Notes under the pieces: model-generated
The model's input: the letters and a program-made list of their open reading frames with translations, nothing else
What the model was told of the DNA's origin: nothing
Databases searched by the model: none
Part shown: piece after piece, positions 1 through 9,192 of the stretch
Numbering within the stretch: the stretch's first letter is position 1
How the letters are laid out: each line of letters starts with the position of its first letter
NCBI GenBank assembly: GCA_963707875.1
Contig: CAVPRU010000001.1
Coordinates: 1,240,001 to 1,304,000, forward strand
Direction: 5' to 3'
Origin: SZUA-320 sp963707875
GTDB taxonomy: Bacteria; Gemmatimonadota; Gemmatimonadetes; Gemmatimonadales; GWC2-71-9
Length of the DNA: 64,000 bases
Translations under genes and position numbers: made by a program

Positions 1-6
1 TCACCC

Positions 7-339
7 ATGGCGACCCAACTCACCGCTGCCACCATCGACCTGGTCGCGGAGCGATTCCGGACCCTCGGCGAGCCCACCCGTCTCCTCCTGCTCGACCAGC
101 TGCGACGGGGCCAGGAGCGCTCCGTCAACCAGCTGGTCGAGGCGACCGGCGCGGGACAGGCCAACGTCTCCAAACACCTCCAGATCCTGCTGGCCGCCGG
201 ATTCGTGAGCCGACGGAAGGACGGCACGACGGTCTACTACCAGCTGGCGGACCCGACGGTCTTTCAGCTCTGCGACCTGGTCTGCGGTCGGGCCGAGGTG
301 GTCATCGAACAGAAACGGCGCGCCCTGCGGCGGCGCTGA
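7..339 (+). CDS. ArsR-family winged-helix transcriptional regulator
   Basis: A 110-residue protein with the single winged-helix fold of ArsR/SmtB repressors. The segment around residues 17-30 (RFRTLGEPTRLLLLDQL) is the family's first helix, and 'GQANVSKHLQILLAAGFVSRRKDG' (about 49-72) is the recognition helix and wing. One Cys pair (C89, C93) lies in the last third, but the classic ELCVCD metal box is absent, so metal sensing is not assured. It ends three bases before the convergent sensor-kinase gene. The start lies only 7 bases inside the window, so its promoter and any upstream partner cannot be seen. Confidence 0.85.
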   Translation: MATQLTAATIDLVAERFRTLGEPTRLLLLDQLRRGQERSVNQLVEATGAGQANVSKHLQILLAAGFVSRRKDGTTVYYQLADPTVFQLCDLVCGRAEVVIEQKRRALRRR

Positions 340-341
340 GA

Positions 342-1601
342 CTAACGCCCCCGGGTCAGGGCCTCAAGCCGTTCCGCCAATGCCTCCAGCTCGAACGGCT
401 TTTCCAGGACCAGGGCACCGGTCCGATCCCGGAACATCCGGACCTCCGGCAGCTCCAGGTCTCCGGTCACCAGCACCATCCGTTCCTGCAGCGCCGGCGC
501 CTCCGCGCAGACCTTCCCGTATACGATCATCCCGGACACCCCGGGCAGCAGCAGGTCGCACACGATCGCGTCGTACTTGAGGCCTCGCTCCACGGGCAGC
601 AGGGCCGCCAGGGCCGCCCGGCCGTCAGACACTTCGTGGACCGCCCAGCCGGTGCGCTCCAGGTAACGCCTGAGCGCCAGCCGCACGGTGGGCTCGTCAT
701 CGACCAGAAGCACCAGACGGGCGCCGGCGGCCGGAGTGGGCCCCGAACCGGCCGTCTCATCCCCGGCGGCCTGCCGATCCCGCCAGCGCCGGTCCTCGAA
801 CGGGAGTGCCACCACGAAACGGGCCCCGGCCCCCTCAGCCTCGGGAATATTCTCGGCAGTCAGAATGCCGCGATGGTTGCGCACGATACCCTGGGAGATC
901 GAGAGGCCGAGCCCGCTTCCTTCCCCGGCGGGCTTGGTGGAATAGAACGGTTCGAAGATGTGCTGCATCACCTCCGGGGCGATCCCGGGGCCGCTGTCCC
1001 GGACCACGAACTCGAGCAGCCGACCGCGCACCTGGGCGGTGAGGGAGACCCTCCCTCCGCGGGGGGTGGCCTGGCAGGCGTTCTGCAGCAGGTTGGCCAG
1101 CACCTGTTCCAGGGCGGGCTCGTCACCCACCAATTCAGGAAGATCAGGTGTCATGGAGGAGGTGAACCTGAGCCCGCGAGCCTCGCAGTCCCGCGCGGTG
1201 ACCGCCGCGATCCGGTCGATCAGCACGCCGGGCGAGAACGGAGTCCGGGTGCCGCTCGGCACCTCCCCGCGCAGCGATTCCAGCAGTCCCCGGAGCAGCA
1301 GCCTGGTCCGGCGGGCCTGATGCCGGATCACCATCAGCGCCTCACGCTGCTCGACCGCCGGCTCGGCGTGGAGCAGATCCTCCGCAAACGCCAGGATCGC
1401 GGTGAGCGGGTTGGTCAACTCGTGCGCCACCACCGAAAGCTGGCGACCCGCGTCGGCCAGCCGCTCCACCGGGATCTCGTCACCCTGCGGCTTCGCCGGA
1501 GGCACGGGGGCCTTCCGGCCGCGCTGCAGCCATAGGAGCGCACCGAGGCCGAGGACGAAGCCGGCGAGCAGTCCGAGCAGGGCGGCGAGGGCTGGGGACA
1601 T
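342..1601 (-). CDS. Membrane-anchored hybrid sensor histidine kinase with C-terminal receiver
   Basis: The 419-residue protein starts with one hydrophobic helix (about 3-26), followed by a HisKA domain with the H-box VVAHELTNPLTA (about 57-68). The HATPase domain has an N-box (LLQNACQ), G1 (DSGPGI) and G2 (GSGLGLSI). A receiver domain near 290-415 has the acidic pair VDDE and the phospho-acceptor Asp in CDLLLPG. No periplasmic sensor domain is present, so the input is unknown. It is the last gene on the strand of the efflux operon, about 60 bases after the DUF2892 gene, and could be co-transcribed with it. The target of the receiver is not visible. Confidence 0.85.
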   Translation of the reverse strand: MSPALAALLGLLAGFVLGLGALLWLQRGRKAPVPPAKPQGDEIPVERLADAGRQLSVVAHELTNPLTAILAFAEDLLHAEPAVEQREALMVIRHQARRTRLLLRGLLESLRGEVPSGTRTPFSPGVLIDRIAAVTARDCEARGLRFTSSMTPDLPELVGDEPALEQVLANLLQNACQATPRGGRVSLTAQVRGRLLEFVVRDSGPGIAPEVMQHIFEPFYSTKPAGEGSGLGLSISQGIVRNHRGILTAENIPEAEGAGARFVVALPFEDRRWRDRQAAGDETAGSGPTPAAGARLVLLVDDEPTVRLALRRYLERTGWAVHEVSDGRAALAALLPVERGLKYDAIVCDLLLPGVSGMIVYGKVCAEAPALQERMVLVTGDLELPEVRMFRDRTGALVLEKPFELEALAERLEALTRGR

Positions 1602-1663
1602 GGGTCCTCAAGAATATCATGCCCCGGAAAAAACCGCCCGTCCGGCGATTGACCTCGGCGGAG

Positions 1664-1852
1664 CTACCGGTCCCGGCCGACTCCGACGCGCCGCAACACC
1701 GTCTCCAGCGGACAGAAGCCCGTCAAGCTCGACTGGAGCAGGTTGAGTCCGACAAACCCAGTGAACAGGAAGAACCGCGCGTCGACCCAGTAGCCCAGGG
1801 CCAGGGAGCCCAACACGAATGCGCCGGCAAACCGCCGGATGATCATTTCCAT
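1664..1852 (-). CDS. DUF2892 small inner-membrane protein
   Basis: A 62-residue protein with two hydrophobic segments and the family core GYWVDARFFLFTGFVGLNLLQS followed by TGFCP. DUF2892 proteins (as in the membrane part of YgaP) are small membrane proteins often found beside rhodanese or redox genes; their function is not established. A good ribosome site (GGAGATT) precedes the ATG. It lies 10 bases after the PII-like gene in the efflux operon, suggesting co-transcription. Confidence 0.8.
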   Translation of the reverse strand: MEMIIRRFAGAFVLGSLALGYWVDARFFLFTGFVGLNLLQSSLTGFCPLETVLRRVGVGRDR

Positions 1853-1862
1853 GACAATCTCC

Positions 1863-2150
1863 TCAGATGAATGCCTCGACCGGGAGTACCACCGCCCGGA
1901 GCCGTTCGCCGACGGGGAGGGTTCCGGCCGTCGTCGCGATGGCCGAGGTCAGAGCATCGGCCGACTCGGCCGGGACCGCCGTGAACCAGACCGTGTTGCC
2001 ACCGGGCCAGGCCCGGGTTCCCTCCCGCCGGCCGGTCATCCCCGAACCATGGGCCCCATCAAGTCGGGTGTAGCCGGCGCCCACCCGGTCCAGGGTCTCG
2101 CTGACCCGCTCTGCCGAGACGCCACTGTAGATCACCACCACGAGTCTCAT
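1863..2150 (-). CDS. Small PII-like protein downstream of the RND pump
   Basis: About 95 residues starting MRLVVVIYSGVSAERVSETLDRVG. The beta-alpha-beta layout and GYTRLDGAHGSG segment resemble PII-like/DUF3240-type proteins that accompany RND efflux genes. Its ATG overlaps the end of the pump gene, indicating translational coupling. A longer reading frame runs further upstream but lies inside the pump gene; the ATG at 2150 after an AGGA-type ribosome site is the likely start. A role in sensing or tuning efflux is inferred from context only. Confidence 0.6.
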   Translation of the reverse strand: MRLVVVIYSGVSAERVSETLDRVGAGYTRLDGAHGSGMTGRREGTRAWPGGNTVWFTAVPAESADALTSAIATTAGTLPVGERLRAVVLPVEAFI

Positions 2151-5100
2151 GCGTCCTCCTTGCTGGCGGTCAGTTCCCAGTACAGCAGCGGTACCACCAC
2201 CATGGTCAGCCCCGTCGCCACGATCGCCCCACTCATCAGCGCCACGGCGAGCCCCTGGAAGATCGGATCGAGCACCATCACCAGCCCGCCCGCGACCACC
2301 GCGGCGGCGGTCAGGGCAATGGGGCGGAACCGGACCGCCCCGGCTTCGATCACCGCGTCCCGCAGGGAACGTCCCCGTGCCTGGGCCAGTTGAATGAAGT
2401 CGACCAGCAGGATCGAGTTCCGGACGATGATCCCCGCCAGCGCGATCATCCCGATCATCGAGGTGGCGGTGAAGAAGGCGCCGGTCAGGGCGTGCCCCGG
2501 CAGAATGCCGATCAGGGTGAGGGGAATCGGCGCCATGATGACGAGCGGAACGGTGAACGACTGGAACCAGCCCACCACCAGGACATAGATCAGGAGCAGT
2601 ACGATGGCGAAGGCGAGTCCCAGGTCGCGAAACACCTCGATGGTGATCTGCCACTCGCCGTCCCACTTCATGGCCGTCTCATCGAGCTGGTCAGGCGGGA
2701 CCGCGTTGTACCGCTGGATCTGGGCGCCATTGACCCGAACCGAGTCGAGCCGGGCGTTCATGGCCAGGATGGCGTACACCGGCGATTCTACGTCTCCGGC
2801 CACGTCGCCGGTGACGTAGATGACCGGGCGCAGGTTCTTCCGATGCCGTGAGACCGGCTGGACTCCCGAATCGACGCTGACGAACCGGGCCAGGGGCTGA
2901 GGCCCCGCCGCCGTCGCGACCGGCATGGCGAGCAGGGCGTTTACCGTACTGCGCTGCTCCAGCGGTAGCCGCGCGACGATCGCCACGCCCTCCCGCGCCG
3001 TGGCGGAGGCGGCCAGTCCGGCCACCCCACCACTCACCCCGAGCGCCACCGTCCGGGCGATCTGATCGACACTGGCGCCGGCTTCCGCGGCCCGAACCCG
3101 ATCCACCCGGAACCGCCACCGGGTCTGGGGATCCTCCACCGTCCAGTCGACGTCCACTACCCCGGGGGTGCTCTCCAGCACCGCCTTGACCTGGCGGGCC
3201 GCTTCCAGCCGGGTGAGGTCATCCTTGCCGTACACCTCGGCCACCAGGGTGGAGAGCACCGGCGGTCCCGGTGGGATCTCGGCGATCTTGGCGCGGGCTC
3301 CGTATTGCCGGGCGATCGAATCGAGGCCCGGCCGGACCGCCACCGCGATGTCGTGGCTCTGGCGCGAACGGTCGCCCTTGGGAGCCAGGTTGACCTGCAG
3401 GTCGGCGACCTGACCGCCCCGCCGGAGGAAGTAGTGCCGGACCAGGCCATTGAAATTGAACGGCGCCGCGGTCCCGGCGTACAGCTGGACGCTCCGGACC
3501 TCGGGCACCGAGCGCAGATGCGCCGCGAGTTCGCTCCCCGCCGCATTGGCGGTCTCCAGGGTCGTGCCCTCGGGGAAATCGAGCACCACCTGGAACTCAC
3601 TCTTGTTGTCGAACGGCAGCATCTTGACCTCGACCAGCCGCAGGGCGAGCAGCCCGACGGACAACAACAGCAGCCCCCCCACGCCGGCGTACGCCAGATA
3701 CCGCCGGCGACGATTCTCGATCAGCGGGGTCATGATCCCGGCGTACCACCGGCCGAACCCGGAGCGCTCCTCCGGTTCGTGCGCCCGGTCGGCCGGTGCC
3801 TCATGCACCGGCACGTGCCCCTTGAGGAGCCGGAGTGCGAGCCACGGGGTGATCACGAAGGCCACGCCCAGGGAGGCCAGCATCGCGGCCGAGGCACCGA
3901 CCGGAATCGGCCGCATGTAGGGACCCATCAGCCCTGAGACAAAAGCCATCGGGAGAATGGCGGCGATCACGGTGAAGGTGGCCAGGATTGTCGGGTTGCC
4001 GACCTCGTCCACGCCCTCCACCGCGGCCACCTCGGGCGACCGGCCCCCGATCTGGAGATGGCGGTAGATGTTCTCCACCACCACGATGGCGTCGTCCACC
4101 AGAATCCCGATCGAGAAGATCAGGGCAAAGAGGGTGATCCGGTTGAGCGAGTACCCCAGGGCGTAGTAGACGAACAGGGTGAGCGCCAGGGTGACCGGCA
4201 CCGCCACCAGCACCACCAGCGCCTCGCGCCAGCCGAGGAAGATCCCGATCAGCACGGTCACCGAGAGGGTGGCGATCAGCAGGTGGAGGATCAGCTCATT
4301 GGCCTTCTCGGTGGCGGTCTCGCCGTAGTCCCGGGTGACCTCGACCGCCACCCCCTCGGGCAGAAGCCGGTCTCGACTCGCTTCGACCCGCTCCAGCACC
4401 GCCTGAGACACCACCGAAGCGTTGGCGCCACGACGCTTGGCCACGGCGATCGTGACGGCCTGAACAATCTCGCCCGCGGCCCCACGGTGGCTGACGTAGC
4501 TCGAGGTCTCGTCGAACCCGTTCGTCACCGTGGCCACGTTGCGGAGGTAGACCGGATAGCCCGCCCGGGAGGAGATCACCACGCTGCCAATCTCCTCTGC
4601 CGTGGTCAGGGGAGCACCGACCTCGATCAGCGCGGTCTGGTTCCCTTCGGTCATCGTGCCGGCGGACATTCTGGTGTTGGCACCCCGCAGCGCCAGCATC
4701 ACTTCGCCCGGGGTCACTCCGCTCGCCGCCAGACCGGCCGGATCGAGCGCAACCAGGAACCGTCTGGGCTCCCCACCGACGATGAAGATCTCCGCCACAT
4801 CCGGCACGGTCCGGATCTCCTCCTCGAGGTGGAGGGCCAGCTGCCGGAGGTCGTTGGAGCCGTACCCATCCCCGGTCAAAGTCAGGGTGAGGATCGGCAC
4901 ATCATCGATCGAATGCGGCTTGACCAGCGGCGCCAGACTGCCGGGAGGGGCCAGGTCCATGGCCGCCTGCAGCTTGGCGTGCACCTTGGAGATGCTGAGG
5001 TCCTGGTCCTCGCCGACCCGGTACCGGACGGTCACCAGGGTCATGCCCTCACTCGCCATGCTGTACACGTAGTCGACCCCGGGGATCTCCCACATCCGCC

Positions 5101-5320
5101 GTTCGATCGGCCGGGTCAGCAGGTTCTCCACCTCCTCGGGGCTGGCCCCGGGAAGGGCAGCGATGACATCGATCATCGGAACCGAAATCTGCGGCTCTTC
5201 CTCGCGCGGGGTCCCGATCAGGGCAATCAGCCCGACCAGCAGCGAGGCGATGGTGACCAGGGGCGTCAGCTTGGAGTTGAGGAAGCCCGCGGCCACCCGA
5301 CCGGCGATCCCCACGCTCAT
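2147..5320 (-). CDS. RND-family efflux pump, inner-membrane subunit (HAE1-like)
   Basis: 1057 residues, the usual length for a resistance-nodulation-division pump that exports substrates by proton antiport through a trimeric tripartite channel. There is one N-terminal membrane helix (about 13-35), a large periplasmic porter domain, a helix bundle with the proton-relay pair in FSIGILVDDAIVVVENIYRH (about 400-418), a second periplasmic domain and a final helix bundle. The VDDA motif is the form seen in hydrophobe/amphiphile pumps, whereas heavy-metal pumps usually have VDGA, so a metal substrate is less likely. It overlaps the membrane-fusion gene by four bases at its start and the PII-like gene at its end. 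Confidence 0.92.
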   Translation of the reverse strand: MSVGIAGRVAAGFLNSKLTPLVTIASLLVGLIALIGTPREEEPQISVPMIDVIAALPGASPEEVENLLTRPIERRMWEIPGVDYVYSMASEGMTLVTVRYRVGEDQDLSISKVHAKLQAAMDLAPPGSLAPLVKPHSIDDVPILTLTLTGDGYGSNDLRQLALHLEEEIRTVPDVAEIFIVGGEPRRFLVALDPAGLAASGVTPGEVMLALRGANTRMSAGTMTEGNQTALIEVGAPLTTAEEIGSVVISSRAGYPVYLRNVATVTNGFDETSSYVSHRGAAGEIVQAVTIAVAKRRGANASVVSQAVLERVEASRDRLLPEGVAVEVTRDYGETATEKANELILHLLIATLSVTVLIGIFLGWREALVVLVAVPVTLALTLFVYYALGYSLNRITLFALIFSIGILVDDAIVVVENIYRHLQIGGRSPEVAAVEGVDEVGNPTILATFTVIAAILPMAFVSGLMGPYMRPIPVGASAAMLASLGVAFVITPWLALRLLKGHVPVHEAPADRAHEPEERSGFGRWYAGIMTPLIENRRRRYLAYAGVGGLLLLSVGLLALRLVEVKMLPFDNKSEFQVVLDFPEGTTLETANAAGSELAAHLRSVPEVRSVQLYAGTAAPFNFNGLVRHYFLRRGGQVADLQVNLAPKGDRSRQSHDIAVAVRPGLDSIARQYGARAKIAEIPPGPPVLSTLVAEVYGKDDLTRLEAARQVKAVLESTPGVVDVDWTVEDPQTRWRFRVDRVRAAEAGASVDQIARTVALGVSGGVAGLAASATAREGVAIVARLPLEQRSTVNALLAMPVATAAGPQPLARFVSVDSGVQPVSRHRKNLRPVIYVTGDVAGDVESPVYAILAMNARLDSVRVNGAQIQRYNAVPPDQLDETAMKWDGEWQITIEVFRDLGLAFAIVLLLIYVLVVGWFQSFTVPLVIMAPIPLTLIGILPGHALTGAFFTATSMIGMIALAGIIVRNSILLVDFIQLAQARGRSLRDAVIEAGAVRFRPIALTAAAVVAGGLVMVLDPIFQGLAVALMSGAIVATGLTMVVVPLLYWELTASKEDA

Positions 5321-6342
5321 CGGCTCCCTTCCAGTACCAGCACCGTGTCGCCCGGTACCACTCCCGACAGCACCTCGATCACCGCGTTGTACCGCTTGCC
5401 GAGCCGGACCCAGCGAAGCTCATCCCCTCCCGCCGTCCGAACCCGAACCCCGGTGAGGTCGCCGTCGCGAACCACTGCGGCAAACGGCACCACCACGACT
5501 CGCCGATTCCCGAGGGGAAGACCAAGGGTCGCCGCGGCGCCCGTCCGCAGCGCGCCGTCCGGATTCGCCACGATGGCGTTGACCGTCACCACCGGACTCC
5601 CGGACACCGACACCACGCCCTCGATCTCGGCGTCCACCGTCACCCCGCCCACCGTTCCCGTCACCCGGGAACCCCGAGCCGGACGGGGAAGATCCGCGGC
5701 CACCGTGGCGCTGATCCGGATGGCCCGGTGGTCCTCCACCGTCACCAGCGGCGCGCCGGGTGCCGCGAAGGCACCCGGATCCACAAACCGCTTCGTCACT
5801 ACCCCGGCAAACGGCGCCCGAACCTCGGCGTAGGCCCTCATCGACTGGAGTTCCGACCCGGCCGCCATCGCAGCCTGCCAGCCGGCCTCCGCCCGTTCCA
5901 GTCCGGCCTCGGCAGCGTCGAGCTGGACCTTGGGGGCAGCGCTATCCGCGTAGAGGTTTCGAATCCTATCGGCGTAGAGCCGAGCCTCATTCCGGCCCGC
6001 CCCTGCCGCTCGCGCACCGGCCTCGACCTGGAGCCGCTTCGCCTCCAGGTCGCTGGCATCGAGGCGAACCAGGAGCTGCCCTGCACTCACTCGATCACCC
6101 GCGTGCACCAGCACCTCGGTGACCCTCGCCGTCAACCGAGTGCTGAGGTTGGCCTGGAGGATCGGCTCCGCCAGCCCGGCAGCGGGGAGCAGATCGGGGA
6201 GCACCGTGTCCCGGACCACGGCCGTGGCACCGGGAATCCGGACGGCTTCCTGTGCCTCGGCAGGGGGGCTGCCGCCACAGGCGACGGTTCCCAGGAGGAG
6301 AACCAGTGTGGCGGGGATTGCCGCAATTCTGAAGTTCATCAT
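5317..6342 (-). CDS. RND efflux periplasmic adaptor (membrane-fusion protein)
   Basis: 341 residues with a lipoprotein-type signal (ATLVLLLGTVACGG, lipid-attachment Cys near 22). A split biotinyl-lipoyl-like barrel flanks a helical hairpin: TARVTEVLVHAGDRVSAGQLLVRLD is the first half and the segment starting AYAEVRAPFAGVVTKR the second. The hairpin between them (about 115-165) is rich in Ala, Glu and Arg. It links the outer-membrane factor to the pump. Four-base overlaps at both ends tie it tightly into the operon. Confidence 0.9.
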   Translation of the reverse strand: MMNFRIAAIPATLVLLLGTVACGGSPPAEAQEAVRIPGATAVVRDTVLPDLLPAAGLAEPILQANLSTRLTARVTEVLVHAGDRVSAGQLLVRLDASDLEAKRLQVEAGARAAGAGRNEARLYADRIRNLYADSAAPKVQLDAAEAGLERAEAGWQAAMAAGSELQSMRAYAEVRAPFAGVVTKRFVDPGAFAAPGAPLVTVEDHRAIRISATVAADLPRPARGSRVTGTVGGVTVDAEIEGVVSVSGSPVVTVNAIVANPDGALRTGAAATLGLPLGNRRVVVVPFAAVVRDGDLTGVRVRTAGGDELRWVRLGKRYNAVIEVLSGVVPGDTVLVLEGSR

Positions 6343-7694
6343 CTGCTTTCACCATCGAGGATGGTCATGGACATCACGTCCCAGCCGAGGGCCTGCCGCC
6401 AGGCCGCCGCCGCGAGAATGGCCCGGTATCGGGCGGCGGCGTACTCCAGTTGGCTGCGGATCTCGATCGCGTTCGCTTCGAGCAGTTCGGTGACCGTGGC
6501 GAGCCCGCCCTCGTATTTCCGAGCCACGATCCGGCCTGCCTCTGCGCTTTGGGCAACGGCCCGACTGTTGATCCCGGCGGTGACCAGAGCGACTGCGAGG
6601 GCGTTTTCCCGGGCCGCCCGGTCGAGTCGAGCGCCAGCCTCGGCCGCTTCGGCCATCGCCACCGCGCCATCCCGCTGGGCCCGAGCGGCTCGTTGATCGG
6701 CCAGCTCGGCGCCACCGCTGAAAAACGACCAGCTCGCCATCACACCGACTGTCCAGGAGCGCTGTCCTCCGGCCGGCGCGGACGGATCGTTCCAGTCGTA
6801 CCGGGCAAACGAGTTGATCCGGGGGAGCATCGTGGCCCTGGCCCGCCGGAGGTTCTCCTGGGCGGCGTCCACCCCGAGTCGAGCGGCCTCCACATCGGCC
6901 CTGGGCAGGGGGCTGTCGGGCGCCTGGTGGAGCCGGCGGATCAGATCCAGCGCGGGGAGGGCGGCCGGGAGCCTCAGGGTGGTGTCCTCGGGGCTGCCGA
7001 GTGCCGTGGCCAGCCGACCGATCGCGAGAGCCAGATCCCCCTGAGAGGCCGCCAGACTGGCCTCAAGTTCTCCTGCCTTCACTTCGGCCAGCAGGACGTC
7101 CGATCGGGTCACCATTCCCTGGTCGAGCAGTGACTGGGCCATCCGGACATGGCTTTGGGCCGCGGCATGACCTGCCTCGAGGGCGGCAACCTGTTCCCGG
7201 ACCAGAATGCCGCCGTAGTAGGTGGCAATCACCTCGAGCCGGGTCCCGCTGGCGGTCCACCGCGCCTGGGCGTGGGCGGCGTCGGCCATCGAGCTGGCCG
7301 CCGACCGGGCAAACCAGAGGTCGGGGTTGATGAGCGGCTGCTCCAGCACGACGCCGGTTCCCAGGTTGCTGGTGGCCGGGGGATGGTTGAGGCGGTCGGG
7401 GGCAAAGGCGGCCTGGGTCACGGTTCGCTGGCGCAGGGCAAAGCCGAAGGCGTTGAGCGGGTCGGTGGTGCGGATCCAACCGGCTTCCGCGCGGACCGTC
7501 GGCAGCAGGCCCTGGAGGGTGCGGTCCCGGTCGGCGGATCGGCCCGCCACCTGAGCCTGGGCGATCCGGTTGGGGTAAGCCTGGCGGTCGGCCCGGGCCA
7601 TGGCCTGGCCCAGGCTGAGCGGGGTCTGGCCGGCCACCGGGACCGGCCACAGGGCGGTCAGCAGGGCAGCGGGAAACAGCAGGGATCGGAGCAT
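6339..7694 (-). CDS. TolC-like outer-membrane efflux protein
   Basis: 451 residues with a signal peptide (LLFPAALLTALWPVPVAGQ). Two repeats of the outer-membrane efflux (OEP) fold are rich in long Ala/Arg/Glu helices. It forms the outer-membrane duct of the RND system and is the first gene of the operon OMF-MFP-RND-PII-like-DUF2892. A low-GC region with an inverted repeat lies just upstream. Confidence 0.88.
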   Translation of the reverse strand: MLRSLLFPAALLTALWPVPVAGQTPLSLGQAMARADRQAYPNRIAQAQVAGRSADRDRTLQGLLPTVRAEAGWIRTTDPLNAFGFALRQRTVTQAAFAPDRLNHPPATSNLGTGVVLEQPLINPDLWFARSAASSMADAAHAQARWTASGTRLEVIATYYGGILVREQVAALEAGHAAAQSHVRMAQSLLDQGMVTRSDVLLAEVKAGELEASLAASQGDLALAIGRLATALGSPEDTTLRLPAALPALDLIRRLHQAPDSPLPRADVEAARLGVDAAQENLRRARATMLPRINSFARYDWNDPSAPAGGQRSWTVGVMASWSFFSGGAELADQRAARAQRDGAVAMAEAAEAGARLDRAARENALAVALVTAGINSRAVAQSAEAGRIVARKYEGGLATVTELLEANAIEIRSQLEYAAARYRAILAAAAWRQALGWDVMSMTILDGESR

Positions 7695-7708
7695 CGCCAG
7701 TTAATGTC

Positions 7709-7734
7709 CTGTAATAGACTATATAACTATACAG
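7709..7734. promoter_or_regulatory. Inverted repeat in the promoter region of the efflux operon
   Basis: An A+T-rich island in otherwise G+C-rich DNA, 15-40 bases upstream of the efflux operon start. CTGTAATAG at the left and CTATACAG at the right form an imperfect inverted repeat around an AT-rich centre. Its position suits an operator for a repressor of the efflux operon. No regulator gene lies immediately beside it; the ArsR gene at the window start is one candidate, but only by proximity. Confidence 0.4.
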
Positions 7735-7812
7735 TGGTACTCACGGTCCGTCAACTGCCGGCCGGAACGTCTCGGAGACTATCTTTCCCGGATCCTTTGC
7801 CAGGGGTTCCCG

Positions 7813-8178
7813 ATGGTGTTCGTCCCCGTTCCCACCCCACCAACGGTCCTTTCCACCCGGAGCCGAGCCCTGTCGGCCAAGCTCGACGAGACGATCGAGG
7901 CCTACCGGCGGCAGCATCCGGAGATCAGTCCGGCCGAAGTCGCCCAGGCCCTGGGGGCCGTCAAGGCCTCCCACAGGGCGGGAGTGCCGCAGGCTCGGGC
8001 CGCGGTCGTGGGCGTGGCAGCCATGCTGGTGGCCGGGATCGGCGTCTTTGTCGCGCTGGCGTCGAATGGGGGACAGATCCCATCGGGCTCGGGCATCCCG
8101 ATGGTGGCGATCGGCGTCGGGGTGGGGGCGGTCCTGCTGGCTCTGCTCGTCAAGCTCCGGCGGGCCGGCGAGGACTGA
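7813..8178 (+). CDS. Small two-helix membrane protein of unknown function
   Basis: 121 residues. A soluble N-terminal half with charged helices (LSAKLDETIEAYRRQHPEISPAEVAQALGA) is followed by two hydrophobic helices (about 66-83 and 95-113) and a short basic tail. I do not recognise the family. It diverges from the efflux operon and stands alone, ending before the convergent pirin gene. Confidence 0.6.
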   Translation: MVFVPVPTPPTVLSTRSRALSAKLDETIEAYRRQHPEISPAEVAQALGAVKASHRAGVPQARAAVVGVAAMLVAGIGVFVALASNGGQIPSGSGIPMVAIGVGVGAVLLALLVKLRRAGED

Positions 8179-8214
8179 CCCGCCGAAGCTCCGTTGTCCC
8201 GCCGAGGAACGGGA

Positions 8215-9147
8215 TCAGGGCTGAATAAAGGTCCCGTCCTGGAGCTGGCTGATGGCCTGGCGGAGTTCTTCCCGGGTGTTCATCACGATCGGGCCGTACC
8301 AGGCCACCGGCTCCTTGATCGGCTTCCCGCTCACCAGCAGGAAGCGGATGCCCTCCTCCCCGGCCTGCACCACCACCTCGTCTCCGCGATCGAACAGGAC
8401 CAGTGACCGGTTGCCGACCTCCCCGTCCTCGATCGGGCTGAGGCCTTCGCCCCCAGCTCCCGGTTCGACAAGCTCGCCCACCGCCTCGGTCTCGACCGCC
8501 CGCGGGAGCGAGGCATCCCGGAAGCTGCCGCTTCCGGCAAAGACGTAGGCGAAGGCGTTCCGCTCGGTTTCCACCTTGAGCCGCTTCCACCGGCCCGGCG
8601 GGACGGAGACGTCGAGATAGCGGGGGTCGGCGGCGATTCCGTCCACCGGCCCCGTCTTCCCCCAGAAGTCGCCACACAGAATCCGGACCACGGTGCCGTC
8701 ATCGTCCGTCACCTCCGGCACTTCCTTCGATGCGACGTCCTGGTAGCGGGGATCGGTCATCTTGTGCCGGGCCGGCAGATTGGCCCACAGCTGGAACCCG
8801 TGCATCCGGCCGGTGGCGTCCCCTTGCGGCATCTCCTGATGGAGGATCCCCCGACCGGCGGTCATCCACTGGACGTCGCCGGCCCCCAGAACGCCGGAGT
8901 TGCCGAGGCTGTCCCCGTGGGCCACCGTGCCGGCCAGGACGTAGGTGATGGTCTCGATGCCGCGATGCGGGTGCCAGGGGAACCCCGGCAGGTAGTCGGC
9001 GGGGCGCTCGTTCCGGAAATCATCGAACAGGAGGAAGGGGTCGAACTCTTCGGTGTTGCCGAAGCCGAAGGCGCGGCGGAGATGCACCCCGGCACCTTCC
9101 ATGGTGGGCTGGGCTTCCACAATCTGGCGGACCGGGCGGATCGACAT
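8215..9147 (-). CDS. Pirin-family protein
   Basis: 310 residues, the usual pirin length, with two cupin halves. The metal-binding His residues are in FPWHPHRGIETITYV (about 55-69) and the later His/Glu set in GRGILHQEMP. 'GFQLWANLP' is also typical of the family. Pirins are iron-binding cupins; some have quercetin 2,3-dioxygenase activity and the physiological role is often unclear. The gene appears monocistronic. Confidence 0.9.
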   Translation of the reverse strand: MSIRPVRQIVEAQPTMEGAGVHLRRAFGFGNTEEFDPFLLFDDFRNERPADYLPGFPWHPHRGIETITYVLAGTVAHGDSLGNSGVLGAGDVQWMTAGRGILHQEMPQGDATGRMHGFQLWANLPARHKMTDPRYQDVASKEVPEVTDDDGTVVRILCGDFWGKTGPVDGIAADPRYLDVSVPPGRWKRLKVETERNAFAYVFAGSGSFRDASLPRAVETEAVGELVEPGAGGEGLSPIEDGEVGNRSLVLFDRGDEVVVQAGEEGIRFLLVSGKPIKEPVAWYGPIVMNTREELRQAISQLQDGTFIQP

Positions 9148-9192
9148 CCCGAACCTTACCAGATCCGGATGTCGGAGGGAACCTCGCCGGGG

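Noticed and set aside
4058..5833. A 591-codon open frame antisense to the RND and adaptor genes
   Set aside because: Low-complexity Arg/Gly/His-rich translation with no family features; shadow of the RND gene.
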